From: Lachnospiraceae bacterium | GTDB taxonomy: Bacteria > Bacillota > Clostridia > Lachnospirales > Lachnospiraceae | Direction: 5' to 3' | NCBI GenBank assembly: GCA_022793375.1 | Contig: JAAWCS010000004.1 | Span: 1 to 32,939 of the forward strand | Length of the DNA: 32,939 bases | In this document: positions 24,921 through 32,569 of the stretch, in pieces | How positions within the stretch are numbered: the first letter of the stretch is position 1 | Layout: the number at the start of each line of letters is the position of its first letter | The notes under the pieces: generated by a model | Told to the model about the DNA's origin: nothing | The model's input: the letters and a program-made list of their open reading frames with translations, nothing else | The model's database searches: none | Made by a program: the position numbers and the translations under genes

Positions 24921-24976
24921 GCAGGACAGGGAAAGGCAAGGAAACATAGGGAAACACAGGGAAGTACAGGGAAACA
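24921..24976 (+). repeat. Degenerate 10-nt tandem repeat
   Basis: Five to six units of GAAACAYAGG type run in exact 10-nt phase between the two large palindromic elements. They end in GGGAAA...TTTCCC. No gene or clear promoter was found in 24831-25058. Confidence 0.75.
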
Positions 24977-25058
24977 TTCAAATTTCCCAAAAAGCATTTC
25001 CCTACGGAAGCAGCAACAATAACATAACAGCTGTTTGCCGGAGACGGGGTTTGTAACA

Positions 25059-25207
25059 GCCGGGGCTTCGATGCCTTTCCTGGACGGGGCCTTGGCGGAC
25101 GCCGGTACTTAGTGAGCGCGAGCCGCAGGCGAAGCGCGAACTTAGCACCGCTGCGTCCGGCATGGAGCGAGAGCGTCCCCGGGAAGGACAGGCATCGAAA
25201 CCCCGGC
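25059..25207 (-). repeat. Large structured palindromic element, copy 2 (inverted)
   Basis: This copy has exactly the same 149-nt length as copy 1 but opposite orientation. Its terminal arms pair with each other over ~22 bp (GCCGGGG at 25059-25065 with CCCCGGC at 25201-25207 at the tips), yet differ in sequence from copy 1. The inner stem GGACGC/GCGTCC replaces AAACGC/GCGTTT. The 38-nt loop (25108-25145) is unchanged. Loop conserved and stems covarying points to selection on structure. Confidence 0.9.
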
Positions 25208-25253
25208 GTGCCTCTCACCCCCATCCCCGGCCAAACAGAAACGAGGTGTAAGG

Positions 25254-26381
25254 ATGGAAAAACAAATGCTTTTAGACGGAATCCAAAAGGCAATCGCTCC
25301 GCCGATGCCGCAGAGAAGGGACTGGAAAATCGGCTGTGTCGGCTCTGGTTTTATTATGCGGGACTGCCAGCTGGCGGCCTACCGCGACCTGGGGCTGTCG
25401 GCGTATGGGATTGCTTCGCGCACGCGGGCAAATTGCGAGGAGGTGGCAAAGCAGTACGACATCCCGCATGTCTTTGACTCCTGGCAGGAAATGCTTGCGG
25501 ACCCGGCACTGGAGATTTTGGATATAGCGATCCCGCCGGATAAGCAGCTGGAGGTGGTGGCGGAGGCGGTGAAGCATCCGAATATAAAGGGGATTCTCTG
25601 CCAGAAGCCGATTGCCATGTCGCTTTCGGAGGCGCGGGAGATTGAACGCCTGTGCCGGGAAGCCGGCGTGGCGGCGGCGGTCAACTCCAATATGCGCTAT
25701 GACCAGTCCATGCGCGCGCTCAAGTATGTCCTGGAGGAGGGGCTTTTGGGAGAGCCGGTCCTGGGGACGATTGAGATGCGGGCGATCCCGCACTGGCAGA
25801 CGTTTTTGGAGGAGTACGACAAACTGGAAATCTTTGGAATGGGAATCCACCATGTGGATATCTTCCGGTATCTGTTCGGCGATCCGCAGGAAATTACGGC
25901 GGTCTGCCGCACGGATCCGCGCACAAAATTTGCGCATGTGGACGGCATTACCCAGTATACCTACCATTACGCAAACGGCATGATGGCGACGAGCCTTGAC
26001 GATGTATGGGCCTGGCCGAACGAGCCTTGCGAGAAGGATACGTATATCAAGTGGCGGGTCGAGGGCGCCGAAGGAATGGCGCAGGGCACGATTGGCTGGC
26101 CGCAGTATCCGGCGCACTGCCCGAGTACGTTTGAGATGACCTGCCAGGCCTTCCCGCATGAGTGGATTCGTCCGAGCTGGGACACGGTGTGGTTTCCGGA
26201 TGCGTTCAGAGGAACGATGAGCAGCCTGCTGTGCGCGATTGAGAAGGGGGAGACACCGGAAATTTCGGCAAAAGATAATATTCGTACCATTGGCTGCGTA
26301 GAAGCATGTTACCGTTCGATTCAGGAGAAGCGGACCGTGGGGCTTGACGAAGTATTGAAAGAAAGTGAAGCGAGGAGGTAG
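25254..26381 (+). CDS. Gfo/Idh/MocA-family oxidoreductase with N-terminal extension
   Basis: This 375-aa protein has a ~24-residue N-terminal extension before the Rossmann fold, where the motif is GSGFIM (30-35). The catalytic lysine is K118, but the usual EKP reads QKP. In the C-terminal domain the DxGxHxxD motif reads GMGIHHVD (195-202), so the first aspartate is replaced by glycine while H199 and D202 remain. These changes suggest altered chemistry or substrate within the family. It starts the second catabolic operon, 46 nt after structured element copy 2; no convincing promoter was found. The next gene begins 5 nt later with its ribosome site inside this gene. Confidence 0.86.
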   Translation: MEKQMLLDGIQKAIAPPMPQRRDWKIGCVGSGFIMRDCQLAAYRDLGLSAYGIASRTRANCEEVAKQYDIPHVFDSWQEMLADPALEILDIAIPPDKQLEVVAEAVKHPNIKGILCQKPIAMSLSEAREIERLCREAGVAAAVNSNMRYDQSMRALKYVLEEGLLGEPVLGTIEMRAIPHWQTFLEEYDKLEIFGMGIHHVDIFRYLFGDPQEITAVCRTDPRTKFAHVDGITQYTYHYANGMMATSLDDVWAWPNEPCEKDTYIKWRVEGAEGMAQGTIGWPQYPAHCPSTFEMTCQAFPHEWIRPSWDTVWFPDAFRGTMSSLLCAIEKGETPEISAKDNIRTIGCVEACYRSIQEKRTVGLDEVLKESEARR

Positions 26382-26386
26382 AAACG

Positions 26387-27289
26387 ATGATTCAAGTTGG
26401 AATTTTTACAGGCTATTATCCGTGTACCATCGATGAAACGATCCGCCGGATCAAAGAGGGCGGCTTTTCCTGTGTCCAGCTGGACGTGTCTTTTAAAGAC
26501 TGCGACGCCATGCGGGGAGAGCTAAACGATGAGACGGCGAAAGTGATCCGCGATAAATTCCGTGACGCGAACCTGCCGGTCACAGCGCTGTCGGCGTACA
26601 CCAATTTCGTACATCCGGATCCGCAGAAGCGGCAGGAAAACATCGAGTATTTCAAACGCATGATCCGCTTTGCCCGCAAATTGGGCTGCGGCTACATTGC
26701 CAGCGAGACGGGCACCTACAACCAGGAAAGCGACTGGGTATGGGACGATAAGAATGCCAGCGAGGAAGCGTACCAGGAGGTGCTGGCGATTGTCCGCGAT
26801 TTAACAGCCTGCGCCGAGGAAAACGGCGTGACGTTTATTATCGAGAATTACATCAACAATGTGATCGGCAGCGTGGAACAAATCGAACGCCTGTTTGCGG
26901 ATGTGAATTCGCCGAATCTCCAGCTGCTGTGCGATCCGAGCAATTATTTCACCGGAGAAAACATCAACAATATGGACGAGGAGCTTACAAAAGTGTTTGA
27001 TCGTCTGGCGCCGTATATGAAGATCGCGCACGCCAAGGATTGCAAACTGGCCGAGGATACTTCGGAAAAGCATGCCGACATCGATGCCGACGAATCGCAC
27101 AGCTTCCGCGGTTCGGGAGCGGTAGAACTGCCGGCCGCAGGGCTTGGATGTCTGAATTACGACTTGTATTTGCAGCTGCTTGCCAAGCATCATCCGAATA
27201 TGCCGCTGATTATCGAACATCTGGACGAGGGGGGTATCCCGCGGGCCAAGGCGTTTATTGATGAAAAACTCAAAAAATACGGGATATAG
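26387..27289 (+). CDS. Sugar phosphate isomerase/epimerase-like TIM barrel
   Basis: This 300-aa AP-endonuclease-2-family protein has E153 (IIENY), D183 (CDPSNY), H215 (AHAKD) and E277 (IEHLD). Where the 12879 paralogue has a histidine (DPSHP) this one has N186, as in several eliminases and epimerases of the family. AGGAGG lies 8 nt before ATG. It is paired with the upstream oxidoreductase gene in the same way as in the first cassette. The reaction is unknown; action on a keto-sugar is inferred from the pairing. Confidence 0.85.
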   Translation: MIQVGIFTGYYPCTIDETIRRIKEGGFSCVQLDVSFKDCDAMRGELNDETAKVIRDKFRDANLPVTALSAYTNFVHPDPQKRQENIEYFKRMIRFARKLGCGYIASETGTYNQESDWVWDDKNASEEAYQEVLAIVRDLTACAEENGVTFIIENYINNVIGSVEQIERLFADVNSPNLQLLCDPSNYFTGENINNMDEELTKVFDRLAPYMKIAHAKDCKLAEDTSEKHADIDADESHSFRGSGAVELPAAGLGCLNYDLYLQLLAKHHPNMPLIIEHLDEGGIPRAKAFIDEKLKKYGI

Positions 27290-27298
27290 GGGGCAGAC

Positions 27299-28249
27299 AT
27301 GAAAAATTATCTGGGAATCGATCTGGGAGGAACCAATATCGCGGTCGGAGTGATCGACGAGGACTGCCGTTTTGTGGCCAAGCACAGCGTGCCGACGCAG
27401 GGCCGTCGTTCGTTTGGGGCCATTGTGGCAGATATGGCGCAGGGGGCCCGCAAGGCGCTTTCAATGGCAGGGCTCAGGGAACAGGATGTGACCTATGTGG
27501 GAATCGGCGCGCCGAGCACCATTGATCCTCAAAACGGCCATGTGGTGTTTGCCAACAACCTGGGCTGGAAAGACGCGGACATTATCGGAGAGTTTCGCAA
27601 AAACTGGGATATCCCGGTCAAGGTAGCCAACGACGCAGACTGTGCGGCCCTGGGCGAGGCCTGCGGCGGCGCGGCGAAGGAGTTTGACAACGTGCTGATG
27701 CTGACGCTGGGAACCGGTGTCGGCGGGAGCTTTATTATCAACAAGAAAATCTATCTGGGCGGAAACGGGTACGGCTGTGAGCCGGGGCATATCACCCTCG
27801 TATATAACGGCGTCCGCTGTACCTGTGGGCGCAAGGGGTGCCTGGAAGCCTACGCTTCGGTGACCGCGCTGATCCGGCAGACCATTGAGATGATGGCCGC
27901 CTATCCGACCAGCCGGATGTACGAGATGTGCGGCAACGATATCCGCCGGGTGGACGGCCGCACCGCCTTTGAAGCCTCCAAGCAGGGCGACGAGGCCGCG
28001 CTGCAGGTGGTGGAAAATTATGTAAGCTATCTGGCGGCCGGGATCAGCAGCCTGGTGACAACGTTCCGTCCGGGCGTCGTGATCCTGGGCGGAGGGGTAA
28101 GCAACCAGGGCGATTACCTGATCGATCCGGTGCGCCAGCTGGTACACGAGACATGCTATGCGTCGGATCTGATTGAGCCGCCGGAGATACTGCGGGCGAG
28201 TCTGGGCAACGACGCGGGCATCATTGGTGCGGCGCTGTTAGGGAAATGA
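27299..28249 (+). CDS. ROK-family sugar kinase (glucokinase or N-acetylmannosamine kinase)
   Basis: This 316-aa kinase has the ATP loop DLGGTNIAVGVID (8-20), the catalytic aspartate D112 in NDAD, the ROK sugar motif E161-P-G-H164 and zinc ligands H164, C174, C176 and C181 (CTCGRKGC). It phosphorylates C6 of a hexose or N-acylhexosamine. No helix-turn-helix precedes the kinase domain, unlike the ROK regulator at 9471. With NanE nearby, N-acetylmannosamine is one candidate substrate; glucose released by the 3-keto route is another. Confidence 0.9.
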   Translation: MKNYLGIDLGGTNIAVGVIDEDCRFVAKHSVPTQGRRSFGAIVADMAQGARKALSMAGLREQDVTYVGIGAPSTIDPQNGHVVFANNLGWKDADIIGEFRKNWDIPVKVANDADCAALGEACGGAAKEFDNVLMLTLGTGVGGSFIINKKIYLGGNGYGCEPGHITLVYNGVRCTCGRKGCLEAYASVTALIRQTIEMMAAYPTSRMYEMCGNDIRRVDGRTAFEASKQGDEAALQVVENYVSYLAAGISSLVTTFRPGVVILGGGVSNQGDYLIDPVRQLVHETCYASDLIEPPEILRASLGNDAGIIGAALLGK

Positions 28250-28259
28250 GGGCCGTCGT

Positions 28260-29027
28260 ATGATCGCATCGGAACGGAAGCTGTATATTTTGCAGCAGAT
28301 CCATGACAGGAAAATCATCAATTTAAAGGATGTGGCGCGGACGCTGGGCACGTCGGAAGCAACGATCCGGCGGGACTTGGAGAAACTGGAGCGGGAAGGG
28401 AAGCTGGTACGTGTTCAGGGCGGAGCGGCCCTCAGCGAAGGAACCGAAAACCTGTTTGATCCGGGAGAACTCTCGATGAGCGCCAAGGAGCGGATCCGCC
28501 ACCGGGAGAAGAGCGCAGTGGCGGCCGCCGCACTGGCCGCCGTGGAGGTCAGGGACGGACAGAGCATATTTTTGGACTGCGGGACGAGCGTAGCGCCGCT
28601 GGCCGATCTTCTTTTAGGCAGGCGGGTACACATTGTTACCTACAGTACGCTGGTTTTGCAGCGGGCCAAGCGGCCGTTAGCCGACCTGATCCTGGTCGGC
28701 GGGGAGTACAGCGCGGGCCACAACATGCTTACCGGTTCGCTGGCGGAAAAAACGCTGCAAAATTTTCACTTTGACCACGCCTTTATCGGCTGTTACGGAA
28801 CCTCGCTGCAGACAGGGAAGTGTTTTCAGCGGGACATGGCGAGCACAAACATGAAGTGGATCGGCATGGAACAGGCAGATCGGAAGTATCTGCTGATCGA
28901 CGATTCCAAACTGGAAAAAAACGGGCTTTACAGTTTCTGCGATATGACGGCCTTTGACCGGATTTTTTGCAACGAACCGGCAGAACGGCCGGAGGCGCCC
29001 GAACATTTTTGCTGGGTGAAGATATAA
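28260..29027 (+). CDS. DeoR-family transcriptional regulator
   Basis: This 255-aa repressor has the N-terminal DeoR helix-turn-helix (residues ~3-56, with VARTLGTSEATIRRDLEKL and VQGGA) and the C-terminal sugar-phosphate sensor domain with SIFLDCGTS, TYSTLV and the DSKLEKNG ending. The family usually represses its own operon until a phosphorylated sugar binds. It lies between kinase and oxidoreductase genes, so it probably controls this operon and possibly nanE. GAGGG precedes ATG 28260. Confidence 0.92.
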   Translation: MIASERKLYILQQIHDRKIINLKDVARTLGTSEATIRRDLEKLEREGKLVRVQGGAALSEGTENLFDPGELSMSAKERIRHREKSAVAAAALAAVEVRDGQSIFLDCGTSVAPLADLLLGRRVHIVTYSTLVLQRAKRPLADLILVGGEYSAGHNMLTGSLAEKTLQNFHFDHAFIGCYGTSLQTGKCFQRDMASTNMKWIGMEQADRKYLLIDDSKLEKNGLYSFCDMTAFDRIFCNEPAERPEAPEHFCWVKI

Positions 29028-29040
29028 GGAGAATAAAGAT

Positions 29041-30129
29041 ATGGAAAAAACAAAAGTAGCAATTTTAGGCACCGGATTTATTGCCAACATCCATGTGGAG
29101 AGCTATCAGCGCTTTGTTCACGATGCGCAGATTGTGGCGGTGTACGGGCGCAGTGAGGAGAATGCCAAAGCGTTTGCCGAGAGCCACGGGATTCCGGCGT
29201 ATTATACCGATGTGGATACGCTGCTGAAAGAGGCGGCGCCGGAGGTGGTGGATATCTGCGTGCCCAATTACCTGCACTATGAGATGTGCATGAAGGCCGC
29301 GCAGGCGGATAAGCACATCATCATCGAAAAGCCCCTGGCAATGACGCTGGAGCAGGCGGACGAGATGATCGCGGTGTGCAAAGAAAGAGGACTCAAGCTG
29401 ATGTACGCGGAGGAGCTTTGCTTTGCGCCTAAGTACGAACGGGTGCGCGCGCTGGTAGAGGCGGGCGCGGTCGGCGATGTGTATATGTTAAAGCAGGGCG
29501 AAAAGCACAGCGGCCCGCACAGCAAATGGTTCTACCAGAAAGAAACCGCCGGCGGCGGCGTGATGATGGACATGGGCTGCCACGCGCTGGCATGGTTCCG
29601 CTGGATGAACAAAAACGCGGCCGCGACAAGCGTTTACGCGGATATGAAAACCGTGTTCCACAACGCGATCACCGACTGCGACGACAATACGATCACCCTT
29701 GTGGAGTTTGAAAACGGCGTAACCTGCGAGGCGGAGGACAGCTGGGCCAAACACGGCGGCATGGACGACCGCATTGAAATTTACGGGACCAAAGGAGTTT
29801 CCTACGCGGACCTGTTCCGCGGCAACTCTGCCTTGACCTACAGTGCGGACGGATACGACTACGCGTCGGAAAAAGCAGGCTCCTCCCAGGGCTGGACCTT
29901 CACGATTTTCGAGGAAGCCTTTAATCAGGGGTATCCGCAGGAGCTGGCGCACTTCATCGAATGCGTGCGGGAGGATAAGACGCCGCTGGTAACCGGCGAG
30001 GACGGGCGCGCGGTGCTGGAAATGATTTACGCGGCTTACCTGTCGGCCAAGAGCGGACAAAAGATCCGTCTGCCGCTTGAAAACCCGCCTAAGGTGGCCT
30101 ATCCGATCGAAATTTTGCTGGGCGAATAA
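29041..30129 (+). CDS. Gfo/Idh/MocA-family oxidoreductase
   Basis: This 362-aa protein has Rossmann motif GTGFIA (10-15), EKP lysine K97 and a MDMGCHALAW segment (D177, H181), the canonical catalytic arrangement. The DMGCHA variant is common among sugar and inositol dehydrogenases of Firmicutes. It follows the DeoR gene by 13 nt, with AGGAG 8 nt before ATG. It is the fourth oxidoreductase of this family in the window and the second in this operon, so an oxidation/reduction pair with the 25254 enzyme is plausible. Confidence 0.9.
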   Translation: MEKTKVAILGTGFIANIHVESYQRFVHDAQIVAVYGRSEENAKAFAESHGIPAYYTDVDTLLKEAAPEVVDICVPNYLHYEMCMKAAQADKHIIIEKPLAMTLEQADEMIAVCKERGLKLMYAEELCFAPKYERVRALVEAGAVGDVYMLKQGEKHSGPHSKWFYQKETAGGGVMMDMGCHALAWFRWMNKNAAATSVYADMKTVFHNAITDCDDNTITLVEFENGVTCEAEDSWAKHGGMDDRIEIYGTKGVSYADLFRGNSALTYSADGYDYASEKAGSSQGWTFTIFEEAFNQGYPQELAHFIECVREDKTPLVTGEDGRAVLEMIYAAYLSAKSGQKIRLPLENPPKVAYPIEILLGE

Positions 30130-30156
30130 TTTGCCAAAAAGAATAAGGAGAAATGC

Positions 30157-30864
30157 ATGAAGAAACAGATTTTTGCCGCAGAAGCGCAGGCCGGGCAGTA
30201 TCTGGCGCAGACCGTCGACGCGGTTTTGCGAAAAAAGCCTGACGCCGTGCTCTGCCTGGCCGCCGGCCATACGTCCCTGCCGGCGTTTGCGGCAATGGCA
30301 GAGATGGGAACCGATTTTTCCCGGGCGCGTATCCTGGGCCTGGATGAATGGCTGGGCGTCCCGGCCGGCCAGGAGGGAAGCTGCGCGTACTTTTTGCAGA
30401 AGAACCTGTTTTCACGGATCAACGCGCGGCCGGAAAACATCGTGCTTTTTGATTCAATGGCAGAAGCGGCGGCCGCCTGCGCGGCGATCGAAACACAGCT
30501 TTTAGCCTGGGGCGGGATCGACTACCTGCTTCTTGGCATGGGCATGAACGGCCACCTGGCGCTGAACGAACCCGGCGATCGTTTTGACCGCGGACCCCAC
30601 GAAGCGCCGCTGTCGCAGACTACGCTTGCCGTAGCGCCCAAATATTTTCCGGAGGGGATGCCGCCGATTAAAAGCGGCGTGACCCTGGGGATCAAAAACC
30701 TGCTAAAAGCCAGGCGGATACAGCTGGCAGTCTTTGGCGCGCATAAGGCAGAGGCCGTGCAAAAGCTGCTTTCTTATGCGCAGCCCTGCGAAGCGTTTCC
30801 GGCCACGGCCCTGTACCTGGCCGAAAACGCCGAACTGGTGCTGGACGAGGCCGCGGCCGGATGA
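30157..30864 (+). CDS. Glucosamine-6-phosphate deaminase/isomerase family protein (NagB-like)
   Basis: This 235-aa protein has the NagB fold markers: phosphate loop LAAGHTSLPAF (34-44), D63 in GLDEW, and MGMNGHLALNEPG with N131, H133 and E138, as in Gram-positive NagB proteins. NagB converts glucosamine-6-phosphate to fructose-6-phosphate and ammonia; 6-phosphogluconolactonases share the fold. The phosphate loop differs from the common GSTP form, so the substrate may differ. AAGGAG is 7 nt before ATG. It ends the operon; a GC-rich palindrome without T-run follows near 30870-30890. Confidence 0.82.
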   Translation: MKKQIFAAEAQAGQYLAQTVDAVLRKKPDAVLCLAAGHTSLPAFAAMAEMGTDFSRARILGLDEWLGVPAGQEGSCAYFLQKNLFSRINARPENIVLFDSMAEAAAACAAIETQLLAWGGIDYLLLGMGMNGHLALNEPGDRFDRGPHEAPLSQTTLAVAPKYFPEGMPPIKSGVTLGIKNLLKARRIQLAVFGAHKAEAVQKLLSYAQPCEAFPATALYLAENAELVLDEAAAG

Positions 30865-31014
30865 TACCGCCGCCGGCCAACGCGCCGGCATAGGACGCCG
30901 TTTACAGGCGGGCAAGCAAGTGTTTGTGAAGTAAGCAAGTGCTGCACAAATGGCAGAAGGCCGGCCGCGCAGCCAGGGCTGATTTGGAATACGATTGGTC
31001 TGGATGCAAAAAAA

Positions 31015-31065
31015 TGAAAGATTTTGCAAAAATATGTTGCAAGCTAAACAAACTTCCGCTATACT
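31015..31065 (+). promoter_or_regulatory. Promoter of nanE with the box shared with the ABC operon
   Basis: TTGCAA (31037-31042), a 17-nt spacer and TATACT (31060-31065) form the promoter. The 28 nt at 31015-31042 are 25/28 identical to 19521-19548 and hold the same position relative to the -35. Confidence 0.75.
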
Positions 31066-31094
31066 TAGAAGCAAATAAGTAAGGCGGAAGTTTG
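31049..31094. promoter_or_regulatory. Operator-like inverted repeat spanning the nanE -10 and start site
   Basis: CAAACTTCCGC (31049-31059) and GCGGAAGTTTG (31084-31094) are perfect 11-bp inverted repeats 24 nt apart. An inner pair, ACTTA and TAAGT, is nested symmetrically. The arms flank the -10 and the predicted start, as expected for a repressor site; as RNA the right part could also form a leader hairpin. Confidence 0.7.
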
Positions 31095-31113
31095 TTCGCC
31101 AGGGAGGAGACAG

Positions 31114-31863
31114 ATGAAAACAACAGACGCAAGGAAGCGGGCGATCCTGGAAAGCTTTTGCAACGGGCTGATCGTATCCTGTCAGGTACAAAAGGACGAT
31201 CCGATCTATACGGAAGATATGGTAGTAAAAATGGCAGAAGCCGCCAAATGGGCGGGAGCGGTGGGAATCCGCGCCAACACCCCCGAACAGATCCGGGCGA
31301 TCAAGGCAAAGGTAGACCTGCCGATGATCGGCCTGTACAAGATCTGGCACGAGGACACGGACGTGTTTATTACGCCGACGCTGAAAGCCGTGCAGGAGGT
31401 CTGGGAAGCCGGCGCCGAGATCATTGCCCTGGACTGTACCGACCAGATCACGCACGAAGGACGCCCGGCCTGGGAACTGCTGCCGGTTGTAAAACGAGAA
31501 TTTCCGGAAGCGATCGTTTTTGCGGATATTTCCAACTACGAAGAAGCCAAGCGGGCCGTCGCGCTGGGCGCCGACCTGGTAGGCCCGACCCTATACGGCT
31601 ATACCAAAGAGACAGCGCACATCGAAAGCCCCGACCTGCGGGAGTTTGCCCGCATGTGCCGGGATCTGGGAGATGAAGCCTATTTTGTGATGGAAGGGCA
31701 CATCTACTCGCCGGAGGACGCCATCAAATGCCTGTACCTGGGAGCTCATACCGTCGTAGTCGGCAGCGCGATCACACGCCCGCATCTGACGGCCAAACGG
31801 TTTGTCGACCTGATGGGCGGCTATCGGGACAATTGGCGCGACGCGGAAAAGAAAAAGCACTGA
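31114..31863 (+). CDS. nanE: N-acetylmannosamine-6-phosphate 2-epimerase
   Basis: This 249-aa TIM-barrel enzyme converts N-acetylmannosamine-6-phosphate to N-acetylglucosamine-6-phosphate. Family motifs are clear: LIVSCQ near the N-terminus, GIRAN (51-55), LPMIGLYK with catalytic K76, ITPTL, IIALDCTD, the FADIS strand, GPTLYGYT, VMEGHI with catalytic E194, and VVVGSAITRP. GGGAGGAG lies 5 nt before ATG. It stands alone behind its own promoter. No NanA lyase or NagA deacetylase gene is in the window, so these must lie elsewhere or the substrate route differs from standard sialic acid use. Confidence 0.95.
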   Translation: MKTTDARKRAILESFCNGLIVSCQVQKDDPIYTEDMVVKMAEAAKWAGAVGIRANTPEQIRAIKAKVDLPMIGLYKIWHEDTDVFITPTLKAVQEVWEAGAEIIALDCTDQITHEGRPAWELLPVVKREFPEAIVFADISNYEEAKRAVALGADLVGPTLYGYTKETAHIESPDLREFARMCRDLGDEAYFVMEGHIYSPEDAIKCLYLGAHTVVVGSAITRPHLTAKRFVDLMGGYRDNWRDAEKKKH

Positions 31864-31911
31864 TGTATGGAGAAGCGGAAAGCGCATAAAAATAAAAAAT
31901 ATTTTTGAGAG

Positions 31912-31956
31912 CCGAAAGGGGTACTTCACATTAGGAAGTGTCCCGTTCGGTGTTTT
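31912..31956 (+). terminator. Terminator after nanE
   Basis: CCGAA pairs with TTCGG, then GGG with CCC and ACTTC with GAAGT, giving a long stem with small bulges (31912-31950), followed by TGTTTTG. Confidence 0.7.
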
Positions 31957-32098
31957 GCATATATGGTTCATTGCCGCCGGATAAAGCACCGTTTACCCTA
32001 AAAAATCTTAATAAAATTGAGAATGATTTTTCACAGAATGTCTTGTATAATGAGAAGTGGAAATCGGAGTTTGGCGAATTTATTACAGGAGAAACGAA

Positions 32099-32401
32099 AT
32101 GAAAGAAACACGGGAATTCAATCACAAAAAACAATGCGGTTTGTGGCTGATTCTTATTGGAATTGTACTAATAATAGCTGTCATTTGCGGCGGCAAGTTC
32201 TTTGTTAATCCGTTTGTGTTTTTGACAGGCTATTACATTTGCTTTTTTGGCGTTAATGTAAACAAAAAGGTAAGGGAAAAACTCTCAGAGGGGGATATTT
32301 CCAAAAAGCAGATAAAGACGATTTATTTTTCGATTGTTGCTTTGTTCCTATTGATGTTTTGTATTGCCGGCCCCTTTATCCCCGGGTGGCATTGGAGATA
32401 A
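32099..32401 (+). CDS. Small multi-pass membrane protein, probably truncated
   Basis: This 100-aa protein has hydrophobic segments at about 14-31, 35-53 and 72-91, with a charged loop (VNKKVREKLSEGDISKKQIK) between the second and third. AGGAG lies 7 nt before ATG 32099, and a TATAAT at 32046-32051 is upstream. I do not recognise the family. The frame continues after its TAA with more membrane-like sequence (32402-32569), so the stop is probably a disabling mutation. Base composition is clearly more AT-rich than the catabolic genes. Confidence 0.6.
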   Translation: MKETREFNHKKQCGLWLILIGIVLIIAVICGGKFFVNPFVFLTGYYICFFGVNVNKKVREKLSEGDISKKQIKTIYFSIVALFLLMFCIAGPFIPGWHWR

Positions 32402-32569
32402 ATATGGCTGGGCGTACTGCTGGCGACATCCATACATTTCTTCTTGCTGTTTTTTGTACATGGCTGGAGCATGGCCGTGTTGGGGCTTGTATGTTTGGTG
32501 ATTGCAGCAACGGGTTATATGTTTAGGCATACCGGTCTTTGTTATTTGCATTGCGGATGCGGCGGTTAA
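32402..32569 (+). pseudogene. In-frame continuation of the membrane protein after a stop codon
   Basis: Reading straight through the TAA at 32399-32401 gives 55 more codons with two strongly hydrophobic stretches (WLGVLLATSIHFFLLFF and VLGLVCLVIAATGYMF) before TAA at 32567-32569. There is no start codon with a ribosome site. The most economical reading is one ancestral protein of ~155 aa interrupted by a nonsense mutation. Confidence 0.5.

Noticed and set aside
24921..24976. 10-nt tandem repeat considered as a CRISPR array
   Set aside because: Units are contiguous without spacers and degenerate; no cas genes are present.
24533..25293. Several open frames of 120-155 codons on both strands across the intergenic region
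   Set aside because: They run through the two structured palindromic elements and the 10-nt repeat, consist of Arg/Ser/Leu-rich repeats read from the palindromes, lack ribosome sites and match no family.
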